The notes under the pieces: generated by a model
Told to the model about the DNA's origin: nothing
The model's input: the letters and a program-made list of their open reading frames with translations, nothing else
Database searches by the model: none
DNA from: Pseudoflavitalea sp. G-6-1-2
Lineage (GTDB): Bacteria > Bacteroidota > Bacteroidia > Chitinophagales > Chitinophagaceae
Direction of reading: 5' to 3'
Assembly (NCBI RefSeq): GCF_012927185.1
Contig: NZ_JABBGB010000001.1
Coordinates: forward strand, 1,550,001-1,614,000
Length of the DNA stretch: 64,000 nt
Shown: positions 27,053 through 36,552 of the stretch, in pieces
Layout: every line of letters starts with the position of its first letter
How positions within the stretch are numbered: the stretch's first letter is position 1
Program-made: the position numbers and the translations under genes

Positions 27053-27892
27053 TTAAATTTCACTCAGCTTAAACAAATCCTTCTGGCGAATACCCTTCTC
27101 CGTTACTCCGAGTGTTGCGCACTCATACACAGGATCGTGTTCAAAGAAGAGAATGTATTCTTTCTCCACCGCTTCTTTCAGAAATTTTGCCTTTTCATTG
27201 AGTGTTGTCAGCGGGAACATATCGTATGCCATCACATAAGGAAGGGGGATATGTCCGATGCTTGGCAGCAGGTCGGCCATGAACACAACAGTTTTGTTCT
27301 TATAGCTGATCTGTGGCAACATCATGGCGTCTGTATGGCCATGCACATATCGTACAGTGATGCCATCCCCGAAACCGATGCCATCCACTGGCTCGATGAA
27401 TTTCAGTTGTCCGCTTTCCTGAATGGGCAGAATATTGTCTTTCAGAAAAGATGCTTTCTCGCGTTCATTGGGTTGGGTGGCCCATTCCCAGTGGCGGAGA
27501 TTGCTCCAGTATGTAGCGTTTTTGAAGGCGGGAGTTAATTTGTCTCCTTCGCGAATGATGCTTCCTCCGCAATGGTCGAAGTGAAGGTGTGTGAGAAAAA
27601 CATCGGTGATATCGTCGCGATGAAAGCCGTGCTGCTGCAGGGATTTATCGAGTGTGTCGTCGCCATGAAGATGATAGTGCCCGAAGAATTTGGCGTCTTG
27701 TTTGTCTCCGATGCCATTGTCTACCAGTATGAGTCTTTTCCCATCTTCGATCAGCAGGCAGCGCATTGCCCAGCTGCAGAGATTCAATTCGTCTGAAGGG
27801 TTGAGTTTGTTCCAGATCTGCTTTGGTACAACGCCGAACATGGCGCCTCCATCTAGCTTGAAATTACCGGTGTTAATGGTGTAGAGTTTCAT
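27053..27892 (-). CDS. MBL-fold metallo-hydrolase
   Basis: 279 residues from the ATG at 27892. The metal-binding motif is LTHLHFDHCGG (HxHxDH), with later ligands in the histidine of VRYVHGHTDA, the aspartate of VVFMADLLPS and the histidine of LFFEHDPVYECA. The overall layout resembles the N-acyl homoserine lactonase/AttM-like and glyoxalase II-like group of the superfamily, which act on lactones or thioesters. Substrate is not predictable from sequence. It is 19 bases downstream of the MFS transporter gene on the same strand and so may share its transcript. Confidence 0.85.
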   Translation of the reverse strand: MKLYTINTGNFKLDGGAMFGVVPKQIWNKLNPSDELNLCSWAMRCLLIEDGKRLILVDNGIGDKQDAKFFGHYHLHGDDTLDKSLQQHGFHRDDITDVFLTHLHFDHCGGSIIREGDKLTPAFKNATYWSNLRHWEWATQPNEREKASFLKDNILPIQESGQLKFIEPVDGIGFGDGITVRYVHGHTDAMMLPQISYKNKTVVFMADLLPSIGHIPLPYVMAYDMFPLTTLNEKAKFLKEAVEKEYILFFEHDPVYECATLGVTEKGIRQKDLFKLSEI

Positions 27893-27911
27893 GAACAAAA
27901 AATAGTGCTGG

Positions 27912-29243
27912 TTATTGAATGGCTTTTAGTTTCTTCTGTTTTACCAGGGCTGAGATGAGCCAGATAAAACCGAGGAAGAAAAATACGATCAAAGACAGTA
28001 CCGAGTTTTTCATTCCACCATGATGTTTGGTGAGTTCTTCAATTATTCCGAAGGAGAACATGCCTACAACGATGGCAATTTTCTCGGTAAAGTCGTAGTA
28101 ACTGAAGAAAGAAGCCGTGTCCTTGGTTTCGGGCATCAGCTTGGAATAGGTAGAGCGGCTGAGAGATTGAATGCCTCCCATTACGAGCCCTACTGCTACT
28201 GCCAGTCCGTAGAAAAGATATTCGGGGTCGCCGCCGTTCTCTTTCACTTCGGCTGTGAAATAGGCGCCGATACAGATGAGTATCCAGAAGAGTACCACAC
28301 CCATGAGCACCTGAATATTTCCGACGCGCGCACTGAGCCTTGCCATACCCCATGCGCCGAGGATGGCTACGAGCTGAATGATTACCGCAGTTAATATGAG
28401 TTTGGTCTGATCGAGCTGAAGCAGTTTGGCTCCGAAGAGGGTAGCGGCTAACATTACCGTCTGAACGCCCATGCTGTAAAAGAAGAAGCCACGGAGGAAG
28501 CGTTTCAGCACAGGCATGGTGGTAACCTGTTTGTATACTTTTTTGATTTCGCGGAAACCTTCGGTGAGTACGCTTTTGTCGTGTTTTTCGTTGGAAGGTT
28601 TACTGGCCGGTAACCTTTTGAAAGTTATCTGCGCAAATCCGAACCACCAGATACCTACAAGAAGAAAAGTTAACTGTGACGCATATCCTTCTTTTCCCGG
28701 CATCATAAGAATGAGTGCAAAACCGATCAGTTGGCAAAGTACACTGCCAACGTATCCATAAGAAAACCCGCGGGCACTGATGCGGTCCATATCCTGTGGT
28801 GCTGCAATTTCAGGCAGGTATGAATTGTAGAACACCAGACTTCCTGCCCAACCTATAGCGGCCAGCATAAAAAAGAATACGCCGAACCCAAGCGGAACCC
28901 ATTCCAGTTTGAAGAAGTACAGGGCTGAACATCCGATTGCTCCGAGATAACAGAAGAATCGCATGAATTGCTTTTTGTTGCCACGGGTATCCGCAATGGA
29001 TGTGAGGATTGGAAACATCAATGCAATGATGAGATAGGCTACAGAAAGAGAATAATCATAAAGAGATGTATTTACGTATTCCCTTCCGAGAAACGGAACT
29101 GAATTGGCTCCATATTCTTTTGCAGTGATGGCTGCAAAATATATCGGAAAGAAAGTAGTAGTAATTACCAGATTGTAGACCGAGTTGGCCCAATCATACA
29201 TGGCCCAGCCATTAATGACTTTTTTAGATGCAGTTGTTTGCAT
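27912..29243 (-). CDS. MFS transporter of the UMF1 family
   Basis: 443 residues with 11 to 12 hydrophobic helices. The signature NGWAMYDWANSVYNLVITT at the N terminus is typical of UMF1 (Atg22-like) permeases, and the internal loop RISARGFSYGYVGSVLCQL also fits. The yeast relatives export amino acids from the vacuole; bacterial substrates are mostly unknown. A basic cytoplasmic loop (KRLPASKPSNEKHDKSVLTE) separates the two six-helix halves. It is followed on the same strand by the metallo-hydrolase, and preceded 48 bases away by uppP. Confidence 0.87.
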   Translation of the reverse strand: MQTTASKKVINGWAMYDWANSVYNLVITTTFFPIYFAAITAKEYGANSVPFLGREYVNTSLYDYSLSVAYLIIALMFPILTSIADTRGNKKQFMRFFCYLGAIGCSALYFFKLEWVPLGFGVFFFMLAAIGWAGSLVFYNSYLPEIAAPQDMDRISARGFSYGYVGSVLCQLIGFALILMMPGKEGYASQLTFLLVGIWWFGFAQITFKRLPASKPSNEKHDKSVLTEGFREIKKVYKQVTTMPVLKRFLRGFFFYSMGVQTVMLAATLFGAKLLQLDQTKLILTAVIIQLVAILGAWGMARLSARVGNIQVLMGVVLFWILICIGAYFTAEVKENGGDPEYLFYGLAVAVGLVMGGIQSLSRSTYSKLMPETKDTASFFSYYDFTEKIAIVVGMFSFGIIEELTKHHGGMKNSVLSLIVFFFLGFIWLISALVKQKKLKAIQ

Positions 29244-29291
29244 GTACAGCGGTTGAACGGTTTATATAGGAGCAGAATCCTGAAACCCGGA

Positions 29292-30116
29292 TCAGTTGTG
29301 GATCACACCGGTCCAGATCAGGATCAGCAATGCAATACCTACGATGATGCGGTACCATCCGAATATGCGGAAGCCGCGGCGTTGAAGAAAACCAATGAAA
29401 AATTTAATGGCCAGCATAGCCACTACAAAGGCGGTAAGATTCCCCACAATGAATGCAGTGAGGTTTTCAGAAGAATCGAGGATCATCTTATATCCCTTGG
29501 TGGCTACTCCATCGATCTCGATGTCTTTGAAGAACAGGGTATATCCGGTTGCGGCACACATGGTTGGCACTGCCAGAAAGAAGGAGAACTCAGCTGCCAG
29601 CCTGCGCGATAATTTCTGTTGCATGCCACCGATAATGCTTGCGGCGCTGCGGCTCATACCAGGTATCATGGCCAAACACTGCCAGAGACCGATGATGAAC
29701 GCCTTGCGGCCGGTGATCTTTTCTTCAGTATCGATAGTGCTGTTTCTGAAAAGGCGGTCGATGAACAGGAGCACGAAACCTCCCAGCAGCAGCGTAATAG
29801 CTACGGTGGTAGGGCTTTCGAGCATCGCATCGATCTTATCGGAGAACAGTTTTCCCAGCACCAGTGCGGGGATCACTGCTATGATCAGTTTAACGTAGAA
29901 TTGCCAGCGTTTGAAATCGAAGAATTTTCTCCAGTACAATACCACTACAGAAAGGATGGCTCCCAACTGCACTGCTACCTCAAAAACTTTGGTGAATTCA
30001 TTTTTGTGGATCCCCATCAGGCTGCTGGTGATAATCATATGCCCGGTGGAAGAAACAGGTAAATATTCAGTAATGCCTTCAACAATGGCAATGATGATTG
30101 CCTGGAGTAAACTCAT
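29292..30116 (-). CDS. uppP: Undecaprenyl-diphosphatase (bacitracin resistance protein)
   Basis: UppP recycles undecaprenyl diphosphate to the monophosphate on the outer face of the inner membrane, providing carrier lipid for peptidoglycan and surface polysaccharides. The 274-residue protein has both catalytic motifs: EGITEYLPVSSTGHMII near residue 14-30 and PGMSRSAASIIGGM near residue 155-170, together with about eight membrane helices. It lies 15 bases downstream of the DUF3098 gene, in a run with ftsX, so it is probably in an envelope-related operon. Confidence 0.96.
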   Translation of the reverse strand: MSLLQAIIIAIVEGITEYLPVSSTGHMIITSSLMGIHKNEFTKVFEVAVQLGAILSVVVLYWRKFFDFKRWQFYVKLIIAVIPALVLGKLFSDKIDAMLESPTTVAITLLLGGFVLLFIDRLFRNSTIDTEEKITGRKAFIIGLWQCLAMIPGMSRSAASIIGGMQQKLSRRLAAEFSFFLAVPTMCAATGYTLFFKDIEIDGVATKGYKMILDSSENLTAFIVGNLTAFVVAMLAIKFFIGFLQRRGFRIFGWYRIIVGIALLILIWTGVIHN

Positions 30117-30131
30117 TGTACAGGATTTACA

Positions 30132-30386
30132 TTATGCTTTTGGCTTGCGGAAGATCGCAAAAACTTCGATGCCCAGGCCCAGGAGTATCAGAATCGGCGC
30201 TACAGTGATGCGGGTTTTGCTGTACACATCAGAGTCGTTGAATACATTGGGGTCGTTGCTTTTGCCACCAGACATCAGAATAATGCCCAGCGCCATCACG
30301 GCGATGCCAGCTACGATCCATACATAATTCTCTTTACCGAAAAGGCTATTGGTAGTTGAACCGGGTTTTGCTTTAATATCAGCCAT
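30132..30386 (-). CDS. DUF3098 small membrane protein
   Basis: 84 residues from the ATG at 30386, with two hydrophobic helices (VWIVAGIAVMALGIILMSGG and ITVAPILILLGLGIEVFAIF) joined by a short polar loop containing NDPNVFNDSDVYS. This is the pattern of DUF3098, a Bacteroidota-specific protein usually encoded beside ftsX and uppP, as here. Its function is unknown; the constant neighbourhood suggests a part in division or wall assembly (inference). It starts 31 bases after the ftsX stop. Confidence 0.88.
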   Translation of the reverse strand: MADIKAKPGSTTNSLFGKENYVWIVAGIAVMALGIILMSGGKSNDPNVFNDSDVYSKTRITVAPILILLGLGIEVFAIFRKPKA

Positions 30387-30417
30387 TGTACAATGTTGAG
30401 GTTGCAATATAGTGGTT

Positions 30418-31293
30418 TTAATACAGTTCGTCCAGTTTCATTTTCAGGTATTTCACCACGCTGCGCCATGTGCTGAACAGCGAAATGCTGATTCCCAGCA
30501 CCAGCAGGAAAAGGAAGAGAATGATTAATTTACTGTTATCGCGGAGATCTTTAAGATAGGGGAGAAAACGCTCGCTCAGCACCATCAGTCCATAGATTAC
30601 ACCGATGGCTATCAGTGCGGATATGGTTCCGTTGATGATGGCCCTTACATTCATGGGCCTGGAGATGAACCCGCGCGTAGCACCTACCATCTGCATGGTT
30701 TTGATAAGGAAGCGGTTGCTGTACATGGCGAGGCGAATGGTATTGTCTATCAGCACAATGCTGAGAATACAGAAGATACCGGCCAGAATGGCGAATACGG
30801 TGAGGCCTACTCTAACGGTAGATCCCATCTTCTCCACAATGAAGGCGGGGTACTTTACGCTTTCCACCACCATGTTCTGCTTTTCGAGATCGGCTTTGAT
30901 GGCTGCGATGGTATCTTTCTGAACGTATTCTGCTTTGAGATTGAGGTCGAATGAGTTGGGGAGAGGATTCTCATCGAGCAGCTCGGAGAAATCCTGTCCC
31001 TCGTCGGCGATCAGCTTTTTCTTCGCAGCTTCCTTATCGATAAATTCAAGGCTCTTGGTGTAAGGCTTGGTGGCGAGGTAATTCTTCATTCCCTCGATAT
31101 CGGTTGGCGTGATATTGTTCCTGAGGTAGATCTGCACTTTCACACCTTCCCTCAGTTCTTCGGAATACCGCTTGGCGTTGAGTAACAACCACCCGAATAT
31201 GCCTACGAAGAAAAGTACGATGGTTACGCCCAGGATAGCCATGAAATAACTAGGCTTGGAACGCTTGGCCGCTGCCTTTCCGATTTGAGCCAT
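30418..31293 (-). CDS. ftsX: Cell division protein FtsX
   Basis: 291 residues in the permease fold of FtsX: an N-terminal membrane helix (FMAILGVTIVLFFVGIFGWL), a large extracytoplasmic domain (EGVKVQIYLRNNITPTDIEG and following, to about residue 160), then three further helices with the MQMVGATRGFISRPM segment. With the ATPase FtsE, FtsX controls cell-wall hydrolases at the septum. ftsE is not in this window. Downstream genes are DUF3098 and uppP. An M23-type peptidase gene lies 3 kb away (34296) on the other strand, a possible but unproven client. Confidence 0.94.
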   Translation of the reverse strand: MAQIGKAAAKRSKPSYFMAILGVTIVLFFVGIFGWLLLNAKRYSEELREGVKVQIYLRNNITPTDIEGMKNYLATKPYTKSLEFIDKEAAKKKLIADEGQDFSELLDENPLPNSFDLNLKAEYVQKDTIAAIKADLEKQNMVVESVKYPAFIVEKMGSTVRVGLTVFAILAGIFCILSIVLIDNTIRLAMYSNRFLIKTMQMVGATRGFISRPMNVRAIINGTISALIAIGVIYGLMVLSERFLPYLKDLRDNSKLIILFLFLLVLGISISLFSTWRSVVKYLKMKLDELY

Positions 31294-31325
31294 GAAATAA
31301 AATTTTTGTGAGGTTAGTAGTGAGG

Positions 31326-31333
31326 CAAAAATA
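31326..31333 (-). promoter_or_regulatory. -7 promoter element of the ftsX operon
   Basis: On the minus strand the sequence is TATTTTTG (TAnnTTTG), 33 bases before the ftsX ATG. Confidence 0.5.
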
Positions 31334-31482
31334 ACAGATTTACTCCGTTTAAGCAGGATTATCCGTATTTTTGATGCCCCTCTAACGATTGAAAAGCCGG
31401 AAAAATTCTGAGGGCATGGGCTTTTAACGTTTCCTCAACTTTTATCTCAAACATAAAATTTGCCGCTGTTGGCGGACAAGGC

Positions 31483-34275
31483 ATGGAATACAATTTCAGA
31501 AATATCGAAAAGAAATGGCAGGAGCAATGGATCGCTTCCGGCGCATACAAAGTAAGCAACGACAGCACAAAGCCAAAGGCTTACATCCTTGATATGTTCC
31601 CTTACCCCAGTGGTGCAGGGCTGCATGTGGGCCATCCGCTTGGGTATATTTCCAGCGATATCTATGCAAGATATAAAAGGCTGAAAGGCTTTAACGTACT
31701 GCATCCTATGGGATACGACGCTTTCGGATTACCCGCCGAGCAGTATGCCATCGAACGTGGCATCCATCCCGCAATTTCTACTGAAGCCAATATCCAGACT
31801 TTCCGCCGTCAGCTCGACAATATCGGTTTCTCCTACGACTGGAGCCGTGAGGTGCAAACCTGCGATCCGAAATATTATCGCTGGACGCAATGGATCTTCC
31901 TGCAACTTTTCGAGAGTTTCTACAATCGCCACAACAAGAAAGCAGAGAAACTGGAAGTGCTGGTTGCCTCTTTCGAAAAAGAAGGCAACAAAGTGCATGC
32001 TTTCCCCAACAATAAATATGAACTGAGCAACGGCAGCAAAACCTTTACTGCAGCTGAATGGAAGGCAATGGACGAAGTAGCGCAGCGCGAAATACTGATG
32101 CAGTACCGCCTTGCTTACCTCGCTTACACCGATGTTAACTGGTGCGAAGCCCTCGGTACCGTTCTCGCTAACGACGAAGTGATCAACGGCGTGAGCTATC
32201 GCGGTGGTTTCCCTGTGATCAAAAAGAAAATGCGTCAGTGGAACCTGCGCATCACCGAATATGCAGAGCGCCTGCTCGAAGGCCTCGATGTGATCGACTA
32301 CTCCGACTCCATGAAAGAGATCCAGCGCAACTGGATCGGCAAGAGCTTCGGCGCAGAGATCAGCTTCAAAGTAAAAAGCGAACAAAATACCGTTACTGAT
32401 ATGACGGTGTTCACTACCCGCCCCGACACCATCTTTGGTGTGGACTTTATGGTAGTGGCACCAGAGCACGATATGGTGAAAGAGATCACTGCCGCCGATC
32501 GTCAGCAAGCGGTGGATGAATACCTCCAGTACGTGCAAAGCCGTTCAGAAGTGGAGCGCATGGCCGAGGTGAAGAAGATCACAGGATGTTTCACCGGCGC
32601 TTATGCCCTCAATCCATTCAACGGCCGTGAAATTCCTATCTGGATTTCTGAATACGTACTCGCTGGTTATGGAACCGGCGCCATCATGGCCGTGCCATGT
32701 GGCGATGAACGCGATCATAAATTCGCACAGCATTTCAATATCCCCATCACCAATATCATCGGAGCAGCATACGATGGAAAGGAAGCCAATCCTACCAAAG
32801 ATGCGGTTCTCGAAAATTCTGATTTCCTCAATGGCCTCGTAATGCGCGATGCTATCGAAGTGGTATTGAAGAAGGTGGAAGAAGCCAGAATCGGCAAACG
32901 TCAGGTGAACTACAAAATGCGCGATGCCGGCTGGAGCCGTCAACGTTACTGGGGTGAACCGTTCCCCATCGTTTTCAAAAACGATGTGCCTTACGCGATG
33001 GACGTAAAAGATCTTCCGCTGCAACTCCCGCCCAGCGACGATTTCAAGCCATCAGGCACAGGCGAAGGCCCATTGGCGAATGTGCCATCATGGGTGAATA
33101 TCAGCGACACAGAAAAGCACGATACGAATACTATGCCCACGCACGCAGGTGCAGCGTGGTACTTCCTCCGTTATATGGATCCTCACAACGAGCAGGAATT
33201 TGCGAGCCGCAAAGCCCTCGATTACTGGAACCAGGTGGATGTGTATATCGGCGGTTCCGAGCATGCCGTAGCGCATCTGCTCTACTCACGCCTCTGGGTG
33301 AAAGTACTGCACGATCTCGGTTTCCTCAGCTTCGATGAGCCTTTCAAAAAACTCATCAACCAGGGTAAGATCACCGGCGATTCAAGATTCGTTTACCGTG
33401 TACGCAACAGCAACGAATTCGTTTCTGCCGGATTGAAAGATAAATACGAAACAGACCAGCTCCATGTAGACGTGAACATCGTCGACGGACTGGAACTCGA
33501 TACCGAAGCCTTCAAAAAATGGAAGCCGGATTTTGCTGATGCTACTTTCATTCTCGAAGACGGCAAATACATCTGCGGATCTGCCATCGAGAAGATGAGT
33601 AAGTCGTACTACAACGTAATCAATCCGGATCAGGTAGTAGAGAAATACGGGGCAGACACATTCCGCATGTACGAAATGTTCCTCGGGCCACTCGAAGCAT
33701 CGAAGCCATGGGACATCAAAGGCATCGAAGGTGTTCACCGCTTCCTCAAAAAACTCTGGCGCCTTTTCTACGACGAAACAAAAGGACAGGTTTGGAACAC
33801 AGACAAGGCCACCGACGCCGAACTCAAAGTGATCCACAAAGCCATCAGGAAAATTGAAGAAGATACAGAGCGTTTCTCTTTCAACACAGCCGTGAGCGCC
33901 TTCATGGTTTGCGTAAATGAACTGAACGATCTCAAATGCAATAAGAAAGAAATACTCGAAAAACTGGTGATACTGCTTACTCCATATGCACCGCACGTGA
34001 GTGAAGAACTCTGGCAGCTGATGGGCAATGCAGGATCTGTGCTCGATGCCAGCTACCCTGTAGCTGAAGAGAAATACCTCATCGAGACCAGCAAAGAGTA
34101 CCCCGTTTCCATCAACGGAAAAGTGAGAACGCAACTGGTACTCAGTCTCGAAGCTACTCAGCAAGAGGTTGAACAACTGTTGCTGGCCAATGAGATCGTA
34201 CAGAAATGGCTCGAAGGCAAATCTCCCAAGAAGGTGATCTACGTGAAAGGAAAGATGTTGAATGTGGTGGTTTAG
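31483..34275 (+). CDS. leuS: Leucine--tRNA ligase
   Basis: 930 residues, normal for Bacteroidota LeuS. The class I signature HIGH-like motif is PYPSGAGLHVGHPLGY near residue 45. The editing domain in the CP1 insert includes VFTTRPDTIFGVDFMV. The KMSKS motif appears as EKMSKSYYNV near residue 705, and the anticodon-binding and C-terminal domains follow. The insert before KMSKS (NSNEFVSAGLKDKYETDQ and following) is a lineage feature. The enzyme charges tRNA-Leu. It is divergent from ftsX; the M23 peptidase gene begins 20 bases after its stop and may be cotranscribed. Confidence 0.97.
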   Translation: MEYNFRNIEKKWQEQWIASGAYKVSNDSTKPKAYILDMFPYPSGAGLHVGHPLGYISSDIYARYKRLKGFNVLHPMGYDAFGLPAEQYAIERGIHPAISTEANIQTFRRQLDNIGFSYDWSREVQTCDPKYYRWTQWIFLQLFESFYNRHNKKAEKLEVLVASFEKEGNKVHAFPNNKYELSNGSKTFTAAEWKAMDEVAQREILMQYRLAYLAYTDVNWCEALGTVLANDEVINGVSYRGGFPVIKKKMRQWNLRITEYAERLLEGLDVIDYSDSMKEIQRNWIGKSFGAEISFKVKSEQNTVTDMTVFTTRPDTIFGVDFMVVAPEHDMVKEITAADRQQAVDEYLQYVQSRSEVERMAEVKKITGCFTGAYALNPFNGREIPIWISEYVLAGYGTGAIMAVPCGDERDHKFAQHFNIPITNIIGAAYDGKEANPTKDAVLENSDFLNGLVMRDAIEVVLKKVEEARIGKRQVNYKMRDAGWSRQRYWGEPFPIVFKNDVPYAMDVKDLPLQLPPSDDFKPSGTGEGPLANVPSWVNISDTEKHDTNTMPTHAGAAWYFLRYMDPHNEQEFASRKALDYWNQVDVYIGGSEHAVAHLLYSRLWVKVLHDLGFLSFDEPFKKLINQGKITGDSRFVYRVRNSNEFVSAGLKDKYETDQLHVDVNIVDGLELDTEAFKKWKPDFADATFILEDGKYICGSAIEKMSKSYYNVINPDQVVEKYGADTFRMYEMFLGPLEASKPWDIKGIEGVHRFLKKLWRLFYDETKGQVWNTDKATDAELKVIHKAIRKIEEDTERFSFNTAVSAFMVCVNELNDLKCNKKEILEKLVILLTPYAPHVSEELWQLMGNAGSVLDASYPVAEEKYLIETSKEYPVSINGKVRTQLVLSLEATQQEVEQLLLANEIVQKWLEGKSPKKVIYVKGKMLNVVV

Positions 34276-34295
34276 CGTTACCTTCAGTACAGATA

Positions 34296-34991
34296 ATGGA
34301 ATCCCCTTTCAGTAATATTATCCGCCGGTATCAGTCTACATTCCATCCGGTAGTGAAGACTGATCCCGGTGAGAAATTGCTGGCCCTCGACCTGAGTGTT
34401 CACAATAATGCACTCACCGCAGAGACGCTGGCTACCACTGCGGGTTTCAGTAAATGGATCGACCGTCAACTGGAACAGCAGCAATGCCGCTATGCCATCG
34501 GAGGATATGCCGAAAAGAGAAAGCTCTACGACGCACACCCTGAGTTTGCCGGAAACAAACCCGGAGACGAACGCAGGAATATCCATCTGGGCATCGATAT
34601 CTGGGGGCCTGCAGGTACTCCCGTGTATGCTTTTATGGGAGGAATGGTGCATAGTTTCGCATACAACCAGGCCGATGGCGATTACGGTGCTACCCTTATC
34701 TTATTGCATCAGCTGGATGGTCTCCCGTTCTACTCCCTGTACGGCCATATGAGCCTGAAAGATATTCAGACACTTGCAGCCGGACAATACATTATCTTTG
34801 GTCAGGAGATCGCGCATTTCGGTACACCTTCCGAGAACGGAAACTGGCCACCCCACCTGCACTTCCAGATCATGCTGGATATGGAACTGAAAGAAGGCGA
34901 TTATCCCGGCGTATGCCGCGAGTCTGAAAAAGAAAAGTATTTAGCCAATTGCCCCGATCCTGATCTGATCTTACAACTCATTTCCACCTGA
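34296..34991 (+). CDS. M23-family metallopeptidase (lysostaphin-like peptidoglycan endopeptidase)
   Basis: 231 residues from the ATG at 34296. The zinc-binding motifs of M23/LytM peptidases are intact: NIHLGIDIWGPAGTPVYAFM (HxxxD) and NWPPHLHFQIMLD (HxH), with YSLYGHMS supplying the catalytic histidine. The protein lacks an obvious signal peptide and has only a short N-terminal part, so either it is cytoplasmic or it uses a non-standard exit route. Active relatives cut peptide cross-links in the wall; others are FtsEX-dependent activators, but those have degenerate sites. The short distance to leuS suggests readthrough from that transcript. Confidence 0.88.
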   Translation: MESPFSNIIRRYQSTFHPVVKTDPGEKLLALDLSVHNNALTAETLATTAGFSKWIDRQLEQQQCRYAIGGYAEKRKLYDAHPEFAGNKPGDERRNIHLGIDIWGPAGTPVYAFMGGMVHSFAYNQADGDYGATLILLHQLDGLPFYSLYGHMSLKDIQTLAAGQYIIFGQEIAHFGTPSENGNWPPHLHFQIMLDMELKEGDYPGVCRESEKEKYLANCPDPDLILQLIST

Positions 34992-35190
34992 AGTCTCCCC
35001 TCATCCCTTATTGAATTGGTAGCCCCCTTACCATTGTCCCTTGCCGTGGCATGTTGATAACCCGCGTGTATTATGTTATTATCTAATTCTTTTCATTCGG
35101 AGAATGAAGTGATTATTTGATTAAATTACAAATACATGCAATGTGAAGGGTTAATTCTGACACTATTTGATAACCTATAAACTTTCTCTT

Positions 35191-36489
35191 ATGTCATTCA
35201 ATCTTCTCGATTCGGTGAAAGGACTATTTACCAATGACCTAATTAGTAAGATGGCATCCTCTTTTGGTGAGAGCGAAGGAGGCATTCAAAAGGCAATCAG
35301 CGGCGCGGTTCCGGCAGTATTGACGGGCTTACTCAATAAAGGCAGCTCGGCAGACGGAGCCGCCAGCTTACTCAATCTTTCCAAAGATGCAGCCAGTGGC
35401 GGAATCATGAGCAATCTCGGTAACCTGCTGGGTGGCGGTACCCTGCTCACCAAAGGCATGGACATGCTGAAAGGTTTGTTTGGTGATAAAACCAATGCTA
35501 TCACCAGCACCATCGCCAATTTTGCAGGCATCCGCGAATCATCGGCTTCTTCGTTGCTGAGTGTGGCGGCTCCTGCAGCGCTGGGCTCACTGGGCAAACA
35601 GGTTACTCAAAGCAATATGGGCGTTTCGGGATTGACTTCTTTTCTGGCCGAACAGAAAGACAGCATTCTGAAAGCAGTACCATCTGGTTTGAATATCGCA
35701 GGTGCACTGGGACTGGGAAGTCTCGGTGATCTTGGCAGCAAATTATCAGGGCTCGTTGGTGGAGCAGCTGGTTCGGTGAAGCATGTAGCCGGACAAGCAT
35801 CTGCCTATGCAAGCGATACTGCCGAAAAAGCAAAAGGCGGCGCCAAATGGCTCTGGCCATTGTTGCTGGCATTGCTGGTGATACTGGCGCTGATCTACTT
35901 CCTCAGAGGAAAAGGCAAAAAAGACGACGGCATGGCAACCACTACCGAACAGGTGGCTACCGATACCAGCACAGCCAATACAGGAACCACCACTACTCCG
36001 CCTGCGGCACCCGCAGCTCCGGTAATGGAATCCATCAAAGTGAAACTGCCTGATGGCACCGAACTCGATGCATACAAAGGTGGTATCGAAGACAAACTCG
36101 TTGCTTTCCTCAACGATGCCAATTCAAAAGGTGGCAAAGACGTTTGGTTCGATTTCGATAACCTCAATTTCAAAACAGGAAGCGCCGACATCACAGATGA
36201 GAGCATGGTGCAGGTAAGCAATATCGCTGCTATCCTCAAAGCCTATCCGAAACTGAAGATCAAGATCGGTGGCTACACAGATAAGAGCGGTGATGAAAAA
36301 CTGAACATGAAACTGTCTCAGGATCGTGCCAACGCAGTAGATAAGGCGCTGAAAGCAAAAGGCGCAAACGCAGCACAGATCGCAGGTGCAGAAGGATATG
36401 GCTCGCAGTTTGCAAAAGCTGCTGCCACAGCACCGGATGAAGAAAGAAAACTCGACAGAAGAATTGCTGTGGGTGTAAGAGAAAAATAA
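35191..36489 (+). CDS. DUF937-OmpA fusion protein
   Basis: 432 residues from the ATG at 35191. The first 200 are a DUF937 (YidB-like) region of low-complexity helices (FGESEGGIQKAISGAVPAVL, ESSASSLLSVAAPAALGSLG). A membrane helix follows (WLWPLLLALLVILALIYFLR, about 220-240), then a Thr/Pro-rich linker and a C-terminal OmpA/MotB domain (YPKLKIKIGGYTDKSGDEKL, LSQDRANAVDKALKAKGANA, GYGSQF) that binds peptidoglycan. DUF937 domains have no known activity. The order implies a cytoplasmic DUF937 part and a periplasmic OmpA part, because the membrane helix is internal and no signal peptide is seen. A terminator follows. Confidence 0.85.
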   Translation: MSFNLLDSVKGLFTNDLISKMASSFGESEGGIQKAISGAVPAVLTGLLNKGSSADGAASLLNLSKDAASGGIMSNLGNLLGGGTLLTKGMDMLKGLFGDKTNAITSTIANFAGIRESSASSLLSVAAPAALGSLGKQVTQSNMGVSGLTSFLAEQKDSILKAVPSGLNIAGALGLGSLGDLGSKLSGLVGGAAGSVKHVAGQASAYASDTAEKAKGGAKWLWPLLLALLVILALIYFLRGKGKKDDGMATTTEQVATDTSTANTGTTTTPPAAPAAPVMESIKVKLPDGTELDAYKGGIEDKLVAFLNDANSKGGKDVWFDFDNLNFKTGSADITDESMVQVSNIAAILKAYPKLKIKIGGYTDKSGDEKLNMKLSQDRANAVDKALKAKGANAAQIAGAEGYGSQFAKAAATAPDEERKLDRRIAVGVREK

Positions 36490-36515
36490 TTTCCGCTTTG
36501 TTCCATAGTACATTT

Positions 36516-36547
36516 AAGCTGGCTGCGTTTGCAGCCAGCTTTTTTAT
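36516..36547. terminator. Bidirectional terminator between the DUF937-OmpA and lipoprotein genes
   Basis: AAGCTGGCTGC (36516-36526) and GCAGCCAGCTT (36531-36541) form an 11-bp perfect stem with a 4-nt loop, followed by a T tract on the plus strand. Confidence 0.9.
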
Positions 36548-36552
36548 TGTTA

